Notes: generated by a model from the sequence alone, not told the origin. A stretch of DNA of 64,000 nucleotides from Methylopila turkensis (GCF_027922325.1 NZ_BSFL01000003.1:806001-870000); one strand, 5' to 3'; shown: positions 1 to 9,738, counted from the first letter of the stretch. Translations and numbers: made by a program.

Positions 1-453
1 CATGCGCGAGCCCGAGGCGCGCTCGTAGAACACCATCAGCTTCTCGCGCTCCTCGAACCCCCACAGCGGCGGGGTGAGCGCGCCCACGTCCATGGCCTGC
101 GTGGTGACGTTGAGGAGATGGCTGAGGATGCGGCCGATCTCGGAATAAAGCACCCGGATGAGCTGCGCGCGCATCGGAATCTCGACGCCGAGCAGGCGCT
201 CTGTGGCGAGGCAGAAGGCGTGCTCCTGATTCATCGGCGCGACGTAGTCGAGCCGGTCGAAATAGGGCATCGCCTGCAGGTAGGTCTTGGTCTCGATCAG
301 CTTCTCGGTGCCGCGGTGGAGCAGCCCGATATGCGGGTCGACGCGCTCCACCACCTCGCCGTCGAGCTCGAGCACGAGGCGCAGAACGCCATGCGCCGCA
401 GGGTGCTGCGGGCCGAAGTTGATCGTGAAGTTCCGGATCTCGGCTTCAGCCAC
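1..453 (-). CDS. nuoD: NADH-quinone oxidoreductase subunit D, 5' part (NuoD)
   Basis: This is the N-terminal 151 codons of the 49-kDa subunit of respiratory complex I; the gene runs off the left edge. The protein starts [22 protein letters not shown] and continues with the family hallmarks of the N-terminal half ([33 protein letters not shown]). NuoD helps form the quinone-binding pocket at the junction with NuoB. The chosen start is GTG at 453, with AGGAG about 8 bases upstream inside the 3' end of the preceding gene, and an 8-base overlap with that gene's stop. It follows nuoA-nuoB-nuoC and a GFA-family gene on the minus strand, so it is probably translated from the same operon message. The family assignment is secure; only the start codon is a choice. 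Confidence 0.95.
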   Translation of the reverse strand, partial: MAEAEIRNFTINFGPQHPAAHGVLRLVLELDGEVVERVDPHIGLLHRGTEKLIETKTYLQAMPYFDRLDYVAPMNQEHAFCLATERLLGVEIPMRAQLIRVLYSEIGRILSHLLNVTTQAMDVGALTPPLWGFEEREKLMVFYERASGSRM

Positions 454-883
454 CGGCCTGCTCCTGCGCCGCGGCCCAGCGAGCGAAGAACTCGGGGCCG
501 GTCAGTTTGCGAGTGTCGTTCGAGAAGGCGTAAAGCGACGGCTTCGCGTCGATGAAGATCTCTTCAGCGAACACGAACCCGTCCGCATCGTCGAAGGCCT
601 GCAGCGCCACGGCGGTCGCGCTGCGGTCCTGCATCCGCCACATCAGGCTTGAGCCGCAGGTCTTGCAGAACACCCGCTCGCCATACTCCGACGAGGCATA
701 GGACGCGACGGCCGCTTCGTCCTCGAACGCGACGTCGCAGGACGGCACGCCGAGAAACACGCCGCCGCTCCATTTGCGGCAGTTGCCGCAGTGGCAAGCG
801 TCGACCTCCAGCGCCAGCGGCCGCGCCGTGAAGCGCGCCGCGCCGCACAGACAGCCTCCCGACCGTTCGCTTGGGCCCGCCAT
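446..883 (-). CDS. GFA-family (glutathione-dependent formaldehyde-activating-like) zinc protein
   Basis: A 145-residue protein with the complete GFA/CENP-V cysteine pattern: CxC at residues 11-13, CxCxxC at 30-35 and CKTC at 73-76. These are known zinc ligands of the family, which includes S-(hydroxymethyl)glutathione synthase and many members of unknown substrate. No signal peptide or membrane segment is visible, so it should be cytoplasmic. It lies between nuoC (9-base gap) and nuoD (8-base overlap), on the same strand and clearly in the same transcription unit. This is an unusual place, since nuoC and nuoD are normally adjacent or fused. Base composition matches its neighbours, so there is no sign of recent transfer. 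The family is clear, but the substrate and any link to complex I are unknown. Confidence 0.9.
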   Translation of the reverse strand: MAGPSERSGGCLCGAARFTARPLALEVDACHCGNCRKWSGGVFLGVPSCDVAFEDEAAVASYASSEYGERVFCKTCGSSLMWRMQDRSATAVALQAFDDADGFVFAEEIFIDAKPSLYAFSNDTRKLTGPEFFARWAAAQEQAGG

Positions 884-892
884 CGCCCGACC

Positions 893-1510
893 TCAGTTCG
901 CCTTGGCCTTCTCGTCGCCGGGCAGCACGTAATCCGTGCCTTCCCATGGCGACAGGAAGTCGAAGTTGCGGAACTCCTGGTTGAGCCGGACCGGCTCGTA
1001 AACCACGCGCTTGACCTCGTCGTCCCAGCGCACCTCGACGAAGCCGGTGGTGGGGAAGTCCTTGCGCAGCGGATGGCCGTCGAAGCCGTAGTCGGTGAGC
1101 AGCCGGCGCAGGTCCGGATGGTCCGAGAACAGCACGCCGTAGAGATCGTAGGCCTCGCGCTCGAACCACAGCGCGCCGGGGAACACCCCGGTGATCGAAG
1201 GCACCGGCGTCACGTCGTCGGCCTCGACCTTCACCCGGACGCGCAGGTTCTTCACCGGCGACAGCAGGTGATAGACCACGTCGAAGCGCTTCTCGCGCGC
1301 GGGCCAGTCCACGCCCGCGACGTCGACGAAGCACACGAACCGGCATTCGGGGTCGTCGCGCAGGAAAGTCACGACCTCGACGATCCGCGCAGCGTCGACC
1401 TTCAGCGTCAGCTCACCGTAGGCGACGGAGGCGGAGGTCAGCGCGGAGCCGAGCCCGGCCGCGACATGGGTTGCGAGTGTTTCGAGAACGTTGTGGGGAG
1501 AGCTGCTCAT
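893..1510 (-). CDS. nuoC: NADH-quinone oxidoreductase subunit C (NuoC)
   Basis: The 30-kDa subunit of the peripheral arm of complex I, about 205 residues. The family signature [16 protein letters not shown] lies in the middle of the protein. It is followed by [16 protein letters not shown] and [26 protein letters not shown], all diagnostic of NuoC. The start is ATG at 1510 ([10 protein letters not shown]). The open frame extends further upstream, but that part overlaps nuoB and does not look like NuoC. It sits 10 bases after nuoB in the order nuoA-B-C, as in other alphaproteobacteria, and is a separate gene rather than a NuoCD fusion. The C-terminus is ordinary. Confidence 0.97.
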   Translation of the reverse strand: MSSSPHNVLETLATHVAAGLGSALTSASVAYGELTLKVDAARIVEVVTFLRDDPECRFVCFVDVAGVDWPAREKRFDVVYHLLSPVKNLRVRVKVEADDVTPVPSITGVFPGALWFEREAYDLYGVLFSDHPDLRRLLTDYGFDGHPLRKDFPTTGFVEVRWDDEVKRVVYEPVRLNQEFRNFDFLSPWEGTDYVLPGDEKAKAN

Positions 1511-1520
1511 GGCGTCCCCC

Positions 1521-2102
1521 TCACCGCTCGATCGTGCCGATGCGGCGGATCTTCTTCTGCAGCAACAGCACGCCGTAGAGCAGCGCCTCGGCCGTCGGCG
1601 GGCAGCCCGGCACGTAGACGTCAACCGGAACCACCCGGTCGCAGCCGCGAACGACCGCGTAGGAATAGTGGTAGTAGCCGCCGCCGTTGGCGCAGGAGCC
1701 CATTGAGATGACGTAGCGCGGCTCAGGCATCTGGTCGTAGACCTTGCGCAGCGCCGGAGCCATCTTGTTGGTCAGCGTGCCGGCCACGATCATGACGTCG
1801 GACTGCCGCGGGCTCGCGCGCGGCGCGAAACCGAAGCGCTCGACGTCGTAGCGCGGCATCGACACCTGCATCATCTCGACCGCGCAGCAGGCGAGACCGA
1901 AGGTCATCCACATCAGCGAGCCGGTGCGGGCCCAATTGATGAGGTCCTCCGTCGAGGTGACGAGGAAGCCCTTGTCGGACAGCTCGGCGTTCAGCTCGCC
2001 GAAAAAGCGGTCGTCATGTCCGAGCGGCCGGCCGGAGGCGTCGACCAGCCCTTTCGGGGCCGGCGCGACCAGCGTGTCGGACGGGTTCTGGCTCAATCCC
2101 AT
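1521..2102 (-). CDS. nuoB: NADH-quinone oxidoreductase subunit B (NuoB)
   Basis: A 193-residue subunit that carries the terminal [4Fe-4S] cluster N2, the electron donor to quinone. The ligands are visible: the tandem cysteines 72-73 in [10 protein letters not shown], Cys137 in [10 protein letters not shown] and Cys167 in [11 protein letters not shown]. The start is ATG at 2102 ([10 protein letters not shown]), which overlaps the 3' end of nuoA by 10 bases. This implies translational coupling. An upstream extension of the frame lies antisense or out of frame to nuoA and was discarded. Length and motifs are typical. Confidence 0.97.
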   Translation of the reverse strand: MGLSQNPSDTLVAPAPKGLVDASGRPLGHDDRFFGELNAELSDKGFLVTSTEDLINWARTGSLMWMTFGLACCAVEMMQVSMPRYDVERFGFAPRASPRQSDVMIVAGTLTNKMAPALRKVYDQMPEPRYVISMGSCANGGGYYHYSYAVVRGCDRVVPVDVYVPGCPPTAEALLYGVLLLQKKIRRIGTIER

Positions 2103-2458
2103 TCCAGCGCCCCTTTGCGCCACTCGTAGATGAAGCCGATCGTCAGCACGCCGAGGAACGCCATCATCGACCAGAACCCGAAGACGCCGACCTCCTTGAA
2201 CGCGACCGCCCAAGGGAACAGGAACGCCACCTCGAGGTCGAAGATGATGAAGAGGATCGCGACCAGATAGAACCGGACGTCGAACTTCATCCGCGCGTCG
2301 TCGAAAGCGTTGAAGCCGCACTCGTAAGCGGACAGCTTCTCAGGGTCTGGGTTCTGGTATGCCAGAAAAAACGGCGACGCAAGCAGCGCGACGCCGATCA
2401 GCAGCGAAACGCCGAGGAAGATCACGAGCGGCAGATAGTCCGCGAGCAGATCCGTCAT
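2093..2458 (-). CDS. nuoA: NADH-quinone oxidoreductase subunit A (NuoA)
   Basis: A small membrane subunit of complex I of 121 residues. Three hydrophobic helices are visible, at about residues 8-30, 62-85 and 90-112. The conserved cytoplasmic loop [32 protein letters not shown] contains the family Cys switch region. ATG at 2458 ([10 protein letters not shown]) is preferred over an upstream ATG six codons earlier because homologues begin close to the first helix. It is the first gene of the nuo operon, and the promoter must lie in 2459-2700. Confidence 0.96.
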   Translation of the reverse strand: MTDLLADYLPLVIFLGVSLLIGVALLASPFFLAYQNPDPEKLSAYECGFNAFDDARMKFDVRFYLVAILFIIFDLEVAFLFPWAVAFKEVGVFGFWSMMAFLGVLTIGFIYEWRKGALEWD

Positions 2459-2701
2459 CGCGACGTCGTCCTCCACGTCTGAAGCGGGGTCCGCGCGGAG
2501 CGATCTTATCGCCGCCGAACGCGCAGGTCCGTTGCTGCGCCGCAGCGGATCGCCGCAGCCGTCGGGCGAGGCTTAGCCCCCTGCCACTTTAGGCGCAAGA
2601 CCGCCTCGCTTGAGAAGCAAAACAATTCAAAGGCGATGGGAAAAAACCTCGCCCGTCCGTACGGTTGAGCGCGAAAAGTCTCTCGTGCTCTACGATAAAC
2701 G
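2459..2701 (-). promoter_or_regulatory. nuo operon upstream region
   Basis: The gap between nuoA and the next gene (2459-2775) must carry the nuo promoter reading leftward. The only clearly AT-richer patch is around 2618-2650. There the minus strand has a TTTGAATTG-like stretch that could serve as a -35 region, but I cannot fix a -10 box or an operator with confidence. The rest of the gap holds the hairpin at 2702-2732 and nothing else I recognise. Confidence 0.3.
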
Positions 2702-2732
2702 AAGGGCTGCGGATCAGCGATCCACAGCCCTT
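2702..2732 (-). terminator. Hairpin terminator downstream of the SleB-type gene
   Basis: A near-perfect inverted repeat with 14-base arms: AAGGGCTGCGGATC at 2702-2715 and GATCCACAGCCCTT at 2719-2732. There is one mismatch and a 3-base loop. It lies 44 bases past the stop of the minus-strand cell-wall hydrolase gene. Reading leftward, the stem is followed by CGTTTATC, a weak T-rich tail. It probably also insulates the nuo promoter. Confidence 0.7.
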
Positions 2733-2775
2733 ATGCTTTCGTGGCAGGAGGCGCTCGCGGCGCGCGACGGTGCGG

Positions 2776-3714
2776 TCAGCGACCGCCCTCGGCGATCAGG
2801 TCCTCGATCGAGCGGGGCGCCGAGCGGACGGCTGGACGCGGCGGAGCAGCGGCGGCCAAGACGGGCTCCTCGACCTCGATCCGACGCGGCTCACGCGGGT
2901 TGTCGTACTCGTTCGAGGCGACCCGCCGGGGCTCGCCGTAGGTCTCGCGCATGCCCGCCTGCGAGAGCGGCTCGGCGTAGCCGTCGTAGCGCACGATCTC
3001 GTCGCGGGGGTGGGTGCGCTCCGGCCGCGGTTCCGCGCGACGACGCGGCGCTTCGTAAGGCGGCAGCGGGCGCGCGTCCGCGACCTGGATGCGGCGCTCC
3101 TCGACCGGCGCCGGGCGCGCCTGACGACGCTCGATTCGGACCGGCTCGCGAACGACGGCGACCGGCGTCTCCGGCTCGACCGAGGCCATGCGGACGCGTT
3201 CCGCCGACGCGATCGATTCCTGGCTTGCGATCATGATTCCGGGGCCCGGACGGCGCTTCTCGTAGAAGGCGTTGCCGCCGGCGATCGCGACGTAGTGCAT
3301 GTTCCGGTACGGAAACTTGTAGCCGGCGGTGTGGAAGAACATCGACTTCGAGCCGACGCGCGGGTTGCGGGCGCCGCGCAGCACCGCGTCCGCCATGCGG
3401 AAGGCGCGCGGCTTGCCGCTGTCGGTCATCGGCCGCGTCAGCACGCCGGGCGCGAACTGCCGGGGCTGACCCACCACGCCGCAAACCGAGCGCGGATACC
3501 TGCCGGACTCCACGCGGTTCATCACCACGGTGCCGACCGCCAGCATGCCGTCGTCGCTCGAGCGGTTCGATTCGAAATACATCGCCCGCGCCATGCACTC
3601 GCGGGCCGTCAGGCGGACGTTCGTCGGCTTGCCGACATGGCCGCAGCCCGCCAAAGCCAGGGGCAGGAGGACGGCGGCGGCAAGCCTCGCCCGGGTCAGG
3701 AACGCCATACGCAT
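2776..3714 (-). CDS. SleB-type cell wall hydrolase, putative lipoprotein
   Basis: A protein of about 312 residues that resembles the Hydrolase_2 (SleB/CwlJ) family of peptidoglycan-cleaving enzymes. The catalytic-type region runs from about residue 38 to 165. It includes the segment ECMARAMYFESNRSSDDGMLAV with the expected conserved Glu, then VVMNRVESGRYP, FHTAGYKFPY and NAFYEKR. The N-terminus has a hydrophobic stretch ending in LALAGCG, a good lipobox, so the mature protein is probably anchored in a membrane facing the periplasm. The C-terminal ~140 residues are Arg/Pro/Glu-rich and look disordered. ATG at 3714 (MRMAFLTRAR) or 3708 is the likely start because both give a clean signal peptide; the longer frame to 3819 lacks one. 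It appears monocistronic. Confidence 0.8.
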   Translation of the reverse strand: MRMAFLTRARLAAAVLLPLALAGCGHVGKPTNVRLTARECMARAMYFESNRSSDDGMLAVGTVVMNRVESGRYPRSVCGVVGQPRQFAPGVLTRPMTDSGKPRAFRMADAVLRGARNPRVGSKSMFFHTAGYKFPYRNMHYVAIAGGNAFYEKRRPGPGIMIASQESIASAERVRMASVEPETPVAVVREPVRIERRQARPAPVEERRIQVADARPLPPYEAPRRRAEPRPERTHPRDEIVRYDGYAEPLSQAGMRETYGEPRRVASNEYDNPREPRRIEVEEPVLAAAAPPRPAVRSAPRSIEDLIAEGGR

Positions 3715-3866
3715 ACGCCAGTCCACGCCAAACGCCACACGCGACACGCCGGCCAATCCGCGTCCGCCGGAGCCCAAACGCGCTGTGGGCTTCGCGCAAC
3801 GCCGGCCGTCTTTCTTCAAAAGGACCCGAAGGACGTCATCAAACGCTTAACGGATTCGAGATTCTT

Positions 3867-3904
3867 GCGGATCGGCGGACCGGAACGCGCGCTCTCCGAT
3901 CCGC
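3867..3904 (-). terminator. Possible terminator after the SDR gene
   Basis: Inverted repeat GCGGATCGG (3867-3875) and CCGATCCGC (3896-3904) with a 20-base loop, just past the stop of the minus-strand SDR gene at 3925. Reading leftward the stem is followed by AAGAATCTC rather than a T tract. It is therefore only a candidate. Confidence 0.4.
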
Positions 3905-3924
3905 CGCCTGATGCGGGCTTCGGG

Positions 3925-4650
3925 TCAGACGCTCGCGGTCGGCCGCACGACGATGTCGCTGACGTCGACATCCGCAGGCTGTTCAATCGCATAGCGCACC
4001 GCACGACCGATCGCGTCCGGCTGGAGCGCGATGGCGCGATACGCTTTCATCGCCAGCGCGGCCGATGGATCGGTGATGGTGTCGGCGAGTTCGCTTTCGA
4101 CGACGCCGGGATAGACGCAGGTGACGCGGATGCGATCGTTCTCCTGCCGCAGGCCGTCCGAGATCGCTCGCACCGCATATTTCGTCGCGCAGTACACGGC
4201 CGCCGTCGGGACGACCGAAAGCGCGCCTATGGACGCGATGTTGACGATGTGGCCGGCGCGGCGCTCGGTCATCTCCGGCAGCACGGCCGCCACGCCGTAC
4301 AGCACGCCTTTGACGTTGACGTCGACCATACGGTCCCATTCGTCGACCTTCAGGGCCGCCATGGGAGACAGCGGCATGACGCCAGCGTTGTTGACCATGA
4401 CGTCGACGCGCCCGAACGCTTGGCGCGCCGCCTGCGCGAACGCCTCAACGTCCGCGCGGTCGGTGACGTCCAGCCGGCGCGCCACCGCCTCGCCGCCGGC
4501 CGACCTGATCTCGTCGCTCAGCGCGTCGAGGCGGTCTGTCCGGCGCGCGCCAAGCACGAGCTTCGCGCCCGCCGCTCCAAGCTCACGAGCGATGGCGGCG
4601 CCGATCCCGCTCGACGCTCCAGTGATCAGTACGACTTTATCCATAGCCAT
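3925..4650 (-). CDS. SDR-family NAD(P)-dependent oxidoreductase
   Basis: A 241-residue classical short-chain dehydrogenase. The cofactor motif TGASSGIG lies at residues 10-17 and NNAG at about 88-91. The catalytic Ser is in NIASIGALS near 138, and the Tyr/Lys pair in YCATKYA near 151-155. An Arg/Asp pattern after the second strand (GARRTDRLD) suggests NADP. ATG at 4650 has a GGAGGAG ribosome site upstream. It is transcribed divergently from a LysR-type gene across a 105-base gap, the usual layout for a target and its regulator. The substrate cannot be told from sequence. Confidence 0.9.
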   Translation of the reverse strand: MAMDKVVLITGASSGIGAAIARELGAAGAKLVLGARRTDRLDALSDEIRSAGGEAVARRLDVTDRADVEAFAQAARQAFGRVDVMVNNAGVMPLSPMAALKVDEWDRMVDVNVKGVLYGVAAVLPEMTERRAGHIVNIASIGALSVVPTAAVYCATKYAVRAISDGLRQENDRIRVTCVYPGVVESELADTITDPSAALAMKAYRAIALQPDAIGRAVRYAIEQPADVDVSDIVVRPTASV

Positions 4651-4715
4651 GTCGGCTTCTCCTCCAACGTTCCGTGACGCGAGGAAAAGCTAGCCTTAGC
4701 GGCCTGTCGCTATAA

Positions 4716-4750
4716 GCTGTTCAGATCTGACCGAACTGGATAGCTGAACT
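4716..4750. promoter_or_regulatory. Candidate LysR operator between SDR and lysR genes
   Basis: The divergent intergenic region contains the palindrome TCAGATCTGA (4721-4730). It is embedded in GTTC-N10-GAAC (4719-4736), and there is a wider pair GTTCAG (4719-4724) and CTGAAC (4744-4749). Dyads of this kind between divergent genes are typical LysR binding sites. The assignment is by position and symmetry only. Confidence 0.45.
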
Positions 4751-4755
4751 AAACA

Positions 4756-5646
4756 ATGGATGTCAGCCTCAATGCGCTGGCGGTGTTCGCCGTCGTCGCC
4801 GACACGCGGAGCTTCCGCGCGGCGGCCGACCGGCTGGGAGTCACCCGGTCGGCCGTCAGCCAGACCATAAAGTCGCTGGAGACCGCGTTGGGCATTGCGC
4901 TTGTCCAGCGCACGACCCGCAGCGTCGGACTGACCGAAGCGGGCGAGCGTCTCCATGCGCGGGTCGCGCCCGGCATCGCCGATATCCGGGAAGCGGTGGA
5001 AGCCGTGAGCGACCGGCCTGATCGTCCCCGTGGCCGGCTTAGACTGGCCGTCTCGTCCATCGCAGAGCGGTTCCTGTCGGGACCGCTGCTCGCCGCCTTC
5101 GCGGAGGCCAATCCCGACGTGCGGCTCGACGTCACTGTGACGGACGAAGAGTTCGACATCGTCGCCGAGGGCTACGACGCGGCCGTCAGATTGGGCGAAG
5201 TGATCGCGCAGGACATGATCGCCGTCGCGATCGCCGGCGACGAGCGCCAGATCGCGGTGTGCTCTCCCGCATATCGCGAGCGGCGCGGCGCGCCGGACCA
5301 CCCGCGTGACCTGACGCGTCACGGCTGCATCGGCTGGCGGCCGGCTCCGGACGTCGCGCCGTACCGCTGGGAGTTCGCCGAACGCGGCGAGGAGTTCAGC
5401 GTCGCCGTCGATCCCCGGATCACCACGAACGACATGGCCCTGATGATCAAGCTGGCGGTGGCGGGCGCCGGCGTGACCTTCGGCATGGAGGAGAGTTTTC
5501 GTCCCTGGATCGACCGCGGAGAGTTGGTCCCGATCCTCGAAGATTTCTGTCCCCGCTTCCCCGGATTCTACCTCTATTACCCCAACCGCCGTAACGCCGC
5601 GCCGAAGCTGCGCGCGTTGATCGAGCATGTTCGGCGCAGCCGCTGA
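4756..5646 (+). CDS. LysR-family transcriptional regulator
   Basis: A 296-residue LysR regulator. The N-terminal winged helix-turn-helix (residues 1-60) shows the family pattern FRAAADRLGVTRSAVSQTIKSLE followed by LGIALVQRTTRSVGLTEAG. The C-terminal part (about 90-290) is a substrate-binding-like effector domain. It belongs to the common subgroup that controls a divergently transcribed oxidoreductase, and its neighbour is an SDR gene. The ATG at 4756 lies close to the dyad at 4716-4750, so self-repression is likely. The inducer is unknown. Confidence 0.92.
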   Translation: MDVSLNALAVFAVVADTRSFRAAADRLGVTRSAVSQTIKSLETALGIALVQRTTRSVGLTEAGERLHARVAPGIADIREAVEAVSDRPDRPRGRLRLAVSSIAERFLSGPLLAAFAEANPDVRLDVTVTDEEFDIVAEGYDAAVRLGEVIAQDMIAVAIAGDERQIAVCSPAYRERRGAPDHPRDLTRHGCIGWRPAPDVAPYRWEFAERGEEFSVAVDPRITTNDMALMIKLAVAGAGVTFGMEESFRPWIDRGELVPILEDFCPRFPGFYLYYPNRRNAAPKLRALIEHVRRSR

Positions 5647-5674
5647 CGGCGCGGATCGGCCTCCATGGGCGAGA

Positions 5675-6187
5675 TCAGAGGCGGAAGCGGATCTGGTCGG
5701 TCCAGAAGCGCTCGAGGCGGACCAGCGCCACGTTCAGGGTGCGGAAGTCCTCAGCGTTCACGCCGCCCACCTGCTCGATGGTGCGGATGTGCTTGGCGTA
5801 GAGCTCTTCCACGATGTTGTGGATCTCGCGGCCCTGCTCGGTGAGGCTGATGCGCACCGAGCGCCGGTCCATGCGGGAGCGCTGGTGGTGCAGGAAGCCC
5901 ATCTCGACGAGCTTCTTCAGATTGTACGAGACGTTGGAGCCGAGATAGTAACCGCGGGTGCGCAGCTCGCCGGCGGTCAGCTCGCTGTCGCCGATGTTGT
6001 ACAGAAGCAGCGCCTGAACGCTGTTGATGTCGGAGCGGCCGCGGCGGTCGAACTCGTCCTTGATGACGTCGAGCAGGCGGCGATGCAGCCGCTCCACCAG
6101 CGTCAGCGCCTCAAGGTAAAGCGGGCGGACCTCGACCTGGCGGGGATCAGCGGCCGGCTTCTCGGTGGTGCGCGCGAGGTTCTTCAT
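5675..6187 (-). CDS. ldtR: LdtR-type MarR-family transcriptional regulator
   Basis: A MarR/winged-helix regulator of about 170 residues. Recognisable features are the N-terminal LYLEALTLVERLHRRLLDVI helix, the HTH segment LTAGELRTRGYYLGSNVSYNLKKLVEMGFL and the wing SRMDRRSVRISLTEQG. The GYYLGSNVSYNLKKLVE signature is that of the LdtR group of Rhizobiales. In Liberibacter that group controls an L,D-transpeptidase and cell-envelope stress genes. ATG at 6187 is chosen for its upstream GGAAGG; an ATG at 6211 would add eight residues. In relatives this gene is found near DUF6163 and hemB, as here. No L,D-transpeptidase gene is visible in the window. Confidence 0.85.
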   Translation of the reverse strand: MKNLARTTEKPAADPRQVEVRPLYLEALTLVERLHRRLLDVIKDEFDRRGRSDINSVQALLLYNIGDSELTAGELRTRGYYLGSNVSYNLKKLVEMGFLHHQRSRMDRRSVRISLTEQGREIHNIVEELYAKHIRTIEQVGGVNAEDFRTLNVALVRLERFWTDQIRFRL

Positions 6188-6509
6188 AACTGACGCCTTC
6201 CCGTATGCCATTTGATCTTGGGGCGTCGTCCTGTTCCGCGCCCCTTTGAACTCAATCTAGGCGCGGGAAGTGAAAATGCGTTTAAATGACTTGCTGAAAT
6301 TTGTCTTTATTTCTCAGACTGAACAAAGCGTTGCCGCGCTTCGTCAATGACCGGTTACCAAGACAAACGTAAATAGATTTTGATTTGTCCTTCCGAAATC
6401 TGAAGCATTGCAGACACCCTTGAATCCGCGCGGGAGCCATGGTGAAAAAATGCTGACCATGGACTTCGGACGGCTGATCGAAGACTCGGCGGAAAGGACG
6501 CGCGGGCGC
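6188..6509. promoter_or_regulatory. AT-rich control region upstream of ldtR with repeated TTTGTC elements
   Basis: This stretch between ldtR and the DUF6163 gene is clearly more AT-rich than its surroundings from about 6270 to 6400. It holds TTTGTC at 6300-6305 and again at 6384-6389, the latter facing GACAAA at 6362-6367 as an inverted pair 16 bases apart. There is also a GAAAT/ATTTC dyad at 6296-6313. These could be binding sites for LdtR or another regulator. I found no open frame with coding character here. Confidence 0.45.
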
Positions 6510-6941
6510 TCAGCGCTCCTCGCGCTTCGCGGCGAGGGAAAGCGCGAGATAGGTCACGATCGCCGCCCCTTCGAAGGCGGCGACCACCCAGTGGCCGGAG
6601 ATCGAGCCCCCCGCGAAAGCCGCGAACAGGATTTGCGCCGTCGCGGTCAGCAACCAGATCACGGCGCCCCAGGCCGCGCCGAGCCAGAGCCCGACGGCCG
6701 CCACCAGATCGGCGACCGCGAAAAACACCATCCCCACCCGCCAGGCGGTGGAGGCGCCTGCGAAGGGCTCGCCGCCCACGCCGATCAGCGCCGTCCAATG
6801 CGCCAGCCCCTTGACGAGTTGAATGACGGCGAGCACGCGAATGAACGCGAACAGACGCCGCTCCCATGGACGCGCCGCAGCGGAGCCGCGGAGGCGGGTC
6901 TCCTTCAGCGAGATCGGGGCGAGGTCGTCGCTGTCGTTCAC
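6510..6941 (-). CDS. DUF6163-family membrane protein
   Basis: A small integral membrane protein of about 143 residues with four hydrophobic segments. These correspond to RLFAFIRVLAVIQLVKGLAHW, WRVGMVFFAVADLVAAVGLWL, WGAVIWLLTATAQILFAAFAGG and WVVAAFEGAAIVTYLALSL. It matches the DUF6163 proteins that accompany hemB and LdtR in Rhizobiales; the function is unknown. The start is taken as GTG at 6941 (VNDSDDLAP). A TTG at 7031 would add a Pro/Arg-rich leader unlike the family. It diverges from hemB across about 300 bases, in which TATAAC near 7168 may be the hemB -10 box. Confidence 0.7.
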   Translation of the reverse strand: MNDSDDLAPISLKETRLRGSAAARPWERRLFAFIRVLAVIQLVKGLAHWTALIGVGGEPFAGASTAWRVGMVFFAVADLVAAVGLWLGAAWGAVIWLLTATAQILFAAFAGGSISGHWVVAAFEGAAIVTYLALSLAAKREER

Positions 6942-7170
6942 GGGGTGCGGGCGTCCGGAGGACGGCCGGCGCGGGCGGCGGGGGACACGGGCGCGCTCCT
7001 CGGTCGGTGTCTCGGGCGGCGCGCGGACCAACGCCGAGCCGCCGCCGCGTGAGTCGGCGGCGCGCCAATGTCCGCGAACTGGCCCCTGCGCGCAAATCGA
7101 CGCCGCTATGACGATTTGACCGAACGGAGAATGTGCCGGGCCCTCTCGGGGACCGCTGGGGGTGCTATAA

Positions 7171-8289
<1,119 letters not shown>

Positions 8290-8407
8290 AGCCTCCGGTC
8301 CCGTCGCAGCGTTCACGGACGCGTCATGACGTTTGACCGCGTCCCGCTGGCGGTTTTCACCCGCTAAGCTTCCGGCGTCAGGAATCATCCACGCGGGACC
8401 GCCGCTC

Positions 8408-9664
8408 ATGACCCACACGCCGTTGCGCGACACGCTCGCTGAAATCGCGCGCGGGGACATCACGGCCACGGAGGCGTTCGACGCCTGCGCCGCCGCGATC
8501 GAGGCGCGCGAGCCCGAGATCAGGGCCTTCGCGCACCTCGATCTCGACCGCGCGCGCGACGCCCTGCCCGGCCGCGCCGGCCTGCCGCTTGGCGGCCTGC
8601 CCGTCGCGCTCAAGGACATCTTCGACAGCGCCGACATGCCGACGACCTACGGCTCGCCGATCTACGCCGGCTGGCGGCCGAAAACCGACGCCGCGGTCGC
8701 GGCCAGACTGAAGGCGCTCGGCGCGAGCCTCGTCGGCAAGACCGTCACGACCGAGTTCGCGATGGCCCATCCGGGCCCGACGCGCAATCCGCGCGATCCG
8801 GCCCGCACGCCCGGCGGCTCGTCCTCCGGATCGGCCGCGGCGGTCGCGGCCGGCATGGCGCCGGTCGGGATCGGCACCCAGACGGCCGGCTCGGTCATTC
8901 GTCCCGCGTCCTTCTGCGGGATCGTCGGCTTCAAACCGAGTTTCGGAACGCTGCCGACCGCCGGCATGAAACCGCTCGCGCCGAGCTTCGACACCGTCGG
9001 CCTGTTCGGCCGCGCCGTCGACGACTGCGCTTTGCTCTACGACCTGCTGCTCGGCGGCGACGGCGCCCCGATCCCGCCCGCGGCCGGCCGCTTGCGCATC
9101 GGCCTCGTGCGCGGCGCGAACTGGAGCGAGGCTTCGCCGGAAGCCCAGGCCGCGCTGCTCGGCGCCGCTGAGACGCTCGCGGACGCCGGCCACGCCGTCG
9201 AGGAGATCAGGCCGCCGGCCTCGTTCGAGGAACTCGACGCCGCGCACTGGACCATCATGGCGCGCGAGGCGTCGCTCGCTACCGCCTTCGAACAGGCGAC
9301 CGCGCCGAAGCGCATCAGCGCCTCGTTCTCCCGCCTGATCGCGGACGGGCTCGCCGTCTCCGCCGCGCTCCATGCGGCGGCGCTCGCGCAGATGAACGCA
9401 GCGCGCGCCGAGATGGACGGGCTCGAGGCGGGCTTCGACCTGCTGCTGACCTTCAGCGCGCCGGGACCGGCGCCGGTCGGTCTGGAGTTCACGGGATCGC
9501 CGGTGTTCAACCGGCTCTGGAGCGCGCTCGGAACGCCCTGCGCGACCCTCCCCGTGCGCACCGAGGCTCCGGCGCCGATCGGCGTGCAACTCGTCGGTCG
9601 CCGCTACGACGACGCGAGCTTCCTGGCGCGGGCGCGCGCCGTGGAGCAGGCGCTCGCCGCCTGA
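8408..9664 (+). CDS. Amidase (amidase-signature family)
   Basis: A 418-residue amidase-signature hydrolase with the Ser-cisSer-Lys triad in order: Lys69 in PVALKDIF, the Gly/Ser-rich loop TPGGSSSGSAAAVAAG near 135-149, and the nucleophile Ser162 in QTAGSVIRPA. The C-terminal half, which defines substrate specificity, does not point to GatA, urea amidolyase or another named enzyme. No GatB or GatC is nearby. The start is ATG at 8408 (MTHTPLRDTL); the frame is open further upstream but lacks amidase character. It follows hemB by 118 bases and is probably independent. Confidence 0.88.
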   Translation: MTHTPLRDTLAEIARGDITATEAFDACAAAIEAREPEIRAFAHLDLDRARDALPGRAGLPLGGLPVALKDIFDSADMPTTYGSPIYAGWRPKTDAAVAARLKALGASLVGKTVTTEFAMAHPGPTRNPRDPARTPGGSSSGSAAAVAAGMAPVGIGTQTAGSVIRPASFCGIVGFKPSFGTLPTAGMKPLAPSFDTVGLFGRAVDDCALLYDLLLGGDGAPIPPAAGRLRIGLVRGANWSEASPEAQAALLGAAETLADAGHAVEEIRPPASFEELDAAHWTIMAREASLATAFEQATAPKRISASFSRLIADGLAVSAALHAAALAQMNAARAEMDGLEAGFDLLLTFSAPGPAPVGLEFTGSPVFNRLWSALGTPCATLPVRTEAPAPIGVQLVGRRYDDASFLARARAVEQALAA

Positions 9665-9738
9665 CCGGCGGGCGAAGTGGCGCGCCGGGCCCGCATGGGG
9701 TACGGCCAGACGTTAGGCGGGACGGCGGGAGGCGCGGA

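Noticed and set aside
2665..4677. A 670-codon open frame on the plus strand
   Set aside because: It runs antisense across the SleB-type and SDR genes, is His/Arg/Asp-rich without any motif, and arises from the high GC content of the opposite-strand genes.
8322..8331. Palindrome CGTCATGACG upstream of the amidase gene
   Set aside because: A single 10-base palindrome is expected by chance in this composition, and no regulator gene is adjacent.
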